A program made the position numbers and the translations under genes. This document shows, one piece after another, positions 6,913 through 7,184 of a stretch of DNA of 7,184 nucleotides. Positions within the stretch are counted from its first letter, which is position 1. Every line of letters begins with the position of its first letter. This DNA comes from an uncultured Solirubrobacter sp. (GTDB taxonomy: Bacteria; Actinomycetota; Thermoleophilia; Solirubrobacterales; Solirubrobacteraceae): assembly GCA_937871635.1 (NCBI GenBank), contig CALMNS010000367.1:4140-11323 (forward strand), read 5' to 3'. The notes beneath the pieces are model-generated. The model ran no database searches. It saw nothing but the letters and a program-made list of their open reading frames with translations, and was not told the DNA's origin.

Positions 6913-7184
6913 ATGGAGCCCACCCGAAGCTCAGGCGTCCAGCTGCACCCGACCTCGCTGCCCGGCGGGCGGCTCGGCGACGAGGCCTACGCGTTCGTCG
7001 ACTGGCTGGCGCGGGCGGGCCAGTCGTGGTGGCAGACGCTGCCCCTCGGGCCGCCCGACGAGCACCGCTCGCCGTACAAGGCCGCCTCGGCCTTCGCCGC
7101 GTGGCCCGGCCTGCTGGCCGATCCGGGCGCGGCGGTCGGCGACGGCGAGCTGGCCGCGTTCCGCGAGCGCGACGCGTTCTGGAT
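6913..7184 (+). CDS. malQ: 4-alpha-glucanotransferase MalQ (GH77), N-terminal 90 codons only
   Basis: MalQ transfers alpha-1,4-glucan segments between malto-oligosaccharides, usually releasing glucose. Ninety codons are visible before the window ends, so the catalytic residues are not covered. Recognition rests on the GH77 N-terminal block: RSSGVQLHPTSLP (5-17), GDEAYAFVDWLARAG (22-36), QSWWQTLPLGPP (37-48) and SPYKAASAFA (53-62). The ATG at 6913 lies four codons before this block, so this is the short MalQ type without the extra N-terminal domain seen in mycobacterial and E. coli-like long forms. No Shine-Dalgarno precedes it. It is divergent from glgE, 50 bases away, which suggests joint control of glucan assembly and oligosaccharide turnover. 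The usual SPYQS-SAFAGNP block reads SPYKAASAFAAWP here. The family call is firm; the exact substrate preference cannot be seen. Confidence 0.9.
   Translation, partial: MEPTRSSGVQLHPTSLPGGRLGDEAYAFVDWLARAGQSWWQTLPLGPPDEHRSPYKAASAFAAWPGLLADPGAAVGDGELAAFRERDAFW

Noticed and set aside
1..7184. A possible hidden defence system, mobile element or new biosynthetic system.
   Set aside because: All but 50 bases are accounted for by five well-known glucan-metabolism genes; I saw no transposase, terminal repeats, CRISPR-like repeats, tRNA or attachment site.

Overview
The window is very GC-rich, with G or C at almost every third codon position. It reads as the chromosome of a high-GC actinobacterium. 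It holds one nearly complete glucan-biosynthesis locus and no mobile DNA, RNA genes or CRISPR. The gene order glgE-treS-mak-glgB matches the single-cluster arrangement known from Streptomyces, whereas mycobacteria split these genes between two loci. The lineage is inferred only: the divergent, short-type MalQ and compact GlgE would fit a deep-branching actinobacterial class such as Thermoleophilia, but the window alone does not prove this.

Layout: four genes run leftward on the minus strand in the order glgE (6862-4967), treS (4963-3293), mak (3296-1998) and glgB (2001 to beyond base 1, missing its C-terminus). They are packed with a 3-nt gap and then two 4-nt stop/start overlaps, so this is almost certainly one operon. 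A 50-nt intergenic stretch (6863-6912) separates glgE from malQ, which runs rightward from 6913 and is cut by the window end after 90 codons. No other stretch lacks a gene.

How the genes work together (established for the families): TreS interconverts trehalose and maltose. Mak phosphorylates maltose with ATP to alpha-maltose 1-phosphate. GlgE transfers maltosyl units from that donor onto alpha-1,4-glucan chains. GlgB adds alpha-1,6 branches. The divergent MalQ, a 4-alpha-glucanotransferase, would reshuffle short malto-oligosaccharides, providing primers or recycling products. All catalytic residues expected in the five enzymes can be seen wherever the sequence covers them.

This is a recognisable, known pathway and I found no undescribed system. 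The points worth a second look are the short divergent promoter region with paired CGAAC boxes, the compact GlgE with a shortened catalytic-domain loop, a MalQ with altered residues in a normally conserved N-terminal block, and the graded translational coupling through the operon.
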